This document shows positions 5,594 through 7,279 of a stretch of DNA of 7,279 nt, piece by piece (position 1 is the stretch's first letter; each line of letters opens with the position of its first letter). Under the pieces are notes generated by a model, which did no database searches, was not told where the DNA came from, and was given only the letters and a program-made list of their open reading frames with translations. The DNA is taken from positions 1-7,279 of the forward strand of contig JAITJV010000147.1 in assembly GCA_031278755.1 (NCBI GenBank), in the 5' to 3' direction. The translations under genes and the position numbers were made by a program. This stretch comes from Treponema sp. Its GTDB lineage: Bacteria; Spirochaetota; Spirochaetia; Treponematales; Breznakiellaceae.

Positions 5594-6761
5594 AAAAAAA
5601 ATTCTTGACTATCCTGCCGCCTATCATGACAAGGCGCACGGTAAAATTCCGGTCAAACACGGCAAGATCCGCGAAACGGCCGGGGATGATCGCCCCCTGG
5701 CTGGCGTAGCGCATTACCTGCGCCGGATTGAATGAAGCCGCCTTTACCGCGTCTTCGGGGCTGAATCCAAAATCGACGAGATTCTTTACCCCCCGTATCA
5801 TGGTCAGGGCCGAGCCTGCTATAACGCCGTCGCTTTTACGGTGGAAAAGACCGTCGTGAAACACCACTTCTTCGCCGTTTGCAAAGAAAGGGCCTTCGGC
5901 CTGTTCGGTGGGACGGAGGCTGTCGGTGACAAGGACTATTTTGTCCATGGGTTTATCGCGGAGCAGGAGCTTGAACAGATCGGGATGAACATGACAGCCG
6001 TCGGCGATAATTTCGCAGGACATTTCGGGGTGGACAAGAATTGCCCCCACCGCGTTAAGATCCCTGTGATCCAGCCTGCTCATGGCGTTAAAAAGATGCG
6101 TTGAATGGAGAATGCCCGCCCGCATTCCTTCCAGCATGTTTTCGTATTTTGCATCGGTGTGTCCCGCCTGGAGGACTATGCCTTTTTTGATGCAGTAAAG
6201 TGCAAGCTCGTGCATGCCCTTGATCTCCGGAGCGACCGTCATGTTTACGACATGCCCCTCCGCGGCGTTCCAGAGTTCTTCCATAAACGAAATATCCACC
6301 GTGCGCAGCGTGTCGGCCTTCTGGACCCCCAGCTTGCCGGGGGAAAGGAAGGGGCCTTCCAGATGCAGCCCCATGATGCGCGCCCCCGTTTCCTTCCCCA
6401 TGGCGGAAGCGATGTTTTTAACCGCGTCAAGCATCACAGGCGCTTCGGAAGGGTAGAGGGTCGGATTGAACGCCGTAACGCCGTATTGGACGAGGGCGCG
6501 GGACATTTCGATGACCGATTCGGCCGACCCGTCGTCGGCGCCGTATCCGCCTATTCCGTGTATGTGCGTGTCGATAAATCCGGGGGCGATAAAAGCCCCC
6601 TCCGTATCAATTATTTCCGTATCGGGGCTGAATTGCCTTTTGAGGAAACGCCTTTCCGAAAAAACATCGGTGATAAGACCGTCTTCCGTCAGCACCGCGC
6701 ATTCTTCCATAGCGGCAAAACCGGTCATCACCGTTCCGTTATGCAGACAGCATTTCCTCAT
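5592..6761 (-). CDS. nagA: N-acetylglucosamine-6-phosphate deacetylase
   Basis: A 389-residue amidohydrolase that removes acetate from GlcNAc-6-phosphate to give glucosamine-6-phosphate, the substrate of NagB encoded next. A short N-terminal beta part (1-57) precedes the TIM-barrel with PGFIDTHIHG (60-69; metal-type His66 and His68), GLHLEGPF (131-138; Glu135), AGHTDA (199-204; His201), HLFNAM (222-227; His222), IADGCHVHP (252-260; His257) and LVTDS (277-281; catalytic Asp280). The H-x-H motif makes it like the B. subtilis enzyme, with possibly two metals, rather than E. coli NagA, which lacks these His residues. The frame is open to a GTG at 6833, but family alignment (MRKCCLHNGTVMTG) places the start at the ATG at 6761. 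No strong Shine-Dalgarno precedes that ATG, so the start is the least certain part. The marR-type gene ends 81 bases upstream on the same strand. Confidence 0.96.
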   Translation of the reverse strand: MRKCCLHNGTVMTGFAAMEECAVLTEDGLITDVFSERRFLKRQFSPDTEIIDTEGAFIAPGFIDTHIHGIGGYGADDGSAESVIEMSRALVQYGVTAFNPTLYPSEAPVMLDAVKNIASAMGKETGARIMGLHLEGPFLSPGKLGVQKADTLRTVDISFMEELWNAAEGHVVNMTVAPEIKGMHELALYCIKKGIVLQAGHTDAKYENMLEGMRAGILHSTHLFNAMSRLDHRDLNAVGAILVHPEMSCEIIADGCHVHPDLFKLLLRDKPMDKIVLVTDSLRPTEQAEGPFFANGEEVVFHDGLFHRKSDGVIAGSALTMIRGVKNLVDFGFSPEDAVKAASFNPAQVMRYASQGAIIPGRFADLAVFDRNFTVRLVMIGGRIVKNFF

Positions 6762-6816
6762 ACTTACAATATACTGAAAAACGAATACGTTGCACAGTTT
6801 GACGGCGGTATAATCC

Positions 6817-6839
6817 GGGGACAGCGGAAACACGCCCCC
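6817..6839 (-). other. Possible hairpin in the marR-nagA intergenic region
   Basis: Minus-strand RNA has GGGGGC (6839-6834) and GUCCCC (6822-6817) able to form a 6-bp stem, including one G-U pair, with an 11-base loop, beginning 3 bases after the regulator's stop codon. No U-tract follows. It would hide the AGGGGG before the alternative GTG start at 6833, which is one more reason to place the nagA start at 6761. It may protect or partly attenuate the transcript; this is inference. Confidence 0.3.
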
Positions 6840-6842
6840 TCG

Positions 6843-7279
6843 TTATTTTTCAAAGGATTTTTCCTGCATTTTAAAGAGTTTTCTGACCTTGTTGTTTTCC
6901 GGTTCCTGCTCAGCAACCAGGTTTTTCATAAACTCAACCAAAATGTTCATACTCTCATCTGTAAGCTTGTCAAGAATAGCAAAAGGTTCCTTCCAGCCGG
7001 ATTCCGAGATAATTTGGCTCCTTTTTTTATAGAAAGAACGGCCCCGCTCGGAAGGTTTCAGAATAATATCCTTGCGGTTATCATTTTGCTGATACTTTTC
7101 AACCAGATCATGCCTGACCAAAAATTGTATGTTTTTTGAAAAAGTACTTTTGGAAATCCCCAACTGCCTTGCCATAAAAGACATGTTTTTGTTTTCATCT
7201 TCATATTCAAGGATACATTCCAGCGACTGCCACTGCTGGCCATTTAAGAAAAAACCTTTGGTTTTTTTGTTCTTTTTTG
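6843..7279 (-). CDS. MarR-family winged-helix transcription regulator (5' end outside window)
   Basis: The minus-strand frame is open from the window edge to a TAA at 6845-6843, showing 144 residues and no certain start. An internal ATG at 7184 would cut off the first helix of the fold, so the gene most likely begins beyond base 7279. The order is that of MarR proteins: a helix with NGQQWQSLECILEY, a helix-turn-helix (MSFMARQLGISKSTFSKNI, first base 7184), a second helix ending HDLVEKY, then a wing with NDNRKDIILKPSERG whose D-x-R-x-D core is typical. A C-terminal dimerisation helix follows. Such proteins are DNA-binding dimers, often repressors released by a small ligand. Position directly before nagA suggests local control of the nag genes, which would be unusual because NagC (ROK) or GntR-type regulators are the common partners; the role is not proven. 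Base composition is much more AT-rich than in nagA. Confidence 0.82.
   Translation of the reverse strand, partial: KKNKKTKGFFLNGQQWQSLECILEYEDENKNMSFMARQLGISKSTFSKNIQFLVRHDLVEKYQQNDNRKDIILKPSERGRSFYKKRSQIISESGWKEPFAILDKLTDESMNILVEFMKNLVAEQEPENNKVRKLFKMQEKSFEK

Noticed and set aside
6809..6814. TATAAT on the plus strand between nagA and the regulator
   Set aside because: No properly spaced -35 box and no plus-strand gene follows it; probably a chance match.
6753..6833. nagA starting at the GTG at 6833
   Set aside because: The added 24 residues have no counterpart in the family, the Shine-Dalgarno would sit 1 base from the GTG and could be sequestered in a hairpin, and alignment supports the ATG at 6761.
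6105..7139. A 344-codon open frame on the plus strand across nagA and the regulator gene
   Set aside because: It is antisense to two well-supported genes, spans their intergenic gap, and its translation resembles no family. Long antisense frames are common in GC-rich coding sequence.

Overview
The window looks like a moderately GC-rich spirochaete chromosome, most likely Treponema-like. The support is a short lipoprotein with a loose, spirochaete-style lipobox, a neighbouring protein that resembles a spirochaete-restricted family (DUF5312-like, from memory), and a CHASE2-type membrane protein with a cyclase-like tail. No rRNA, tRNA, CRISPR array or mobile element is visible, and no gap between genes exceeds about 110 bases. 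The genus is an inference from protein character, not a database match.

Left block, minus strand (1-1293): a small DUF4398-like envelope lipoprotein is followed, after only 2 bases, by the first 230 residues of a conserved hypothetical protein that runs off the left edge. The two are probably translationally coupled. A 105-bp AT-rich divergent intergenic region (1294-1398) separates them from the next gene. It holds a perfect 11-bp tandem repeat that overlaps the lipoprotein gene's Shine-Dalgarno sequence and ends in a TATAAT on the plus strand.

Middle, plus strand (1399-3624): a 741-residue membrane sensor with one N-terminal membrane helix, a CHASE2-like extracytoplasmic region with helical insertions, three more membrane helices, and a class III cyclase-like cytoplasmic domain. 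The positions that should carry the catalytic Asn and Arg are Ile and Val, and the first metal-binding Asp motif is eroded. It is therefore probably a pseudo-cyclase with a signalling rather than catalytic role.

Right block, minus strand (7279-3599, read right to left): a MarR-type regulator (5' end outside the window), nagA, nagB and a secreted NlpC/P60 cysteine peptidase. NagA and NagB turn N-acetylglucosamine-6-phosphate into fructose-6-phosphate and ammonia. The peptidase may release or remodel peptidoglycan outside the membrane, so the block reads as amino-sugar or cell-wall turnover under a possible local regulator. The nlpC/P60 gene may also have its own promoter inside the end of nagB. 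It converges on the CHASE2 gene, and the two coding regions overlap tail to tail by 26 bp. A perfect 9-bp hairpin lies just inside the CHASE2 gene beyond that overlap. The regulator gene is clearly more AT-rich than everything else here.
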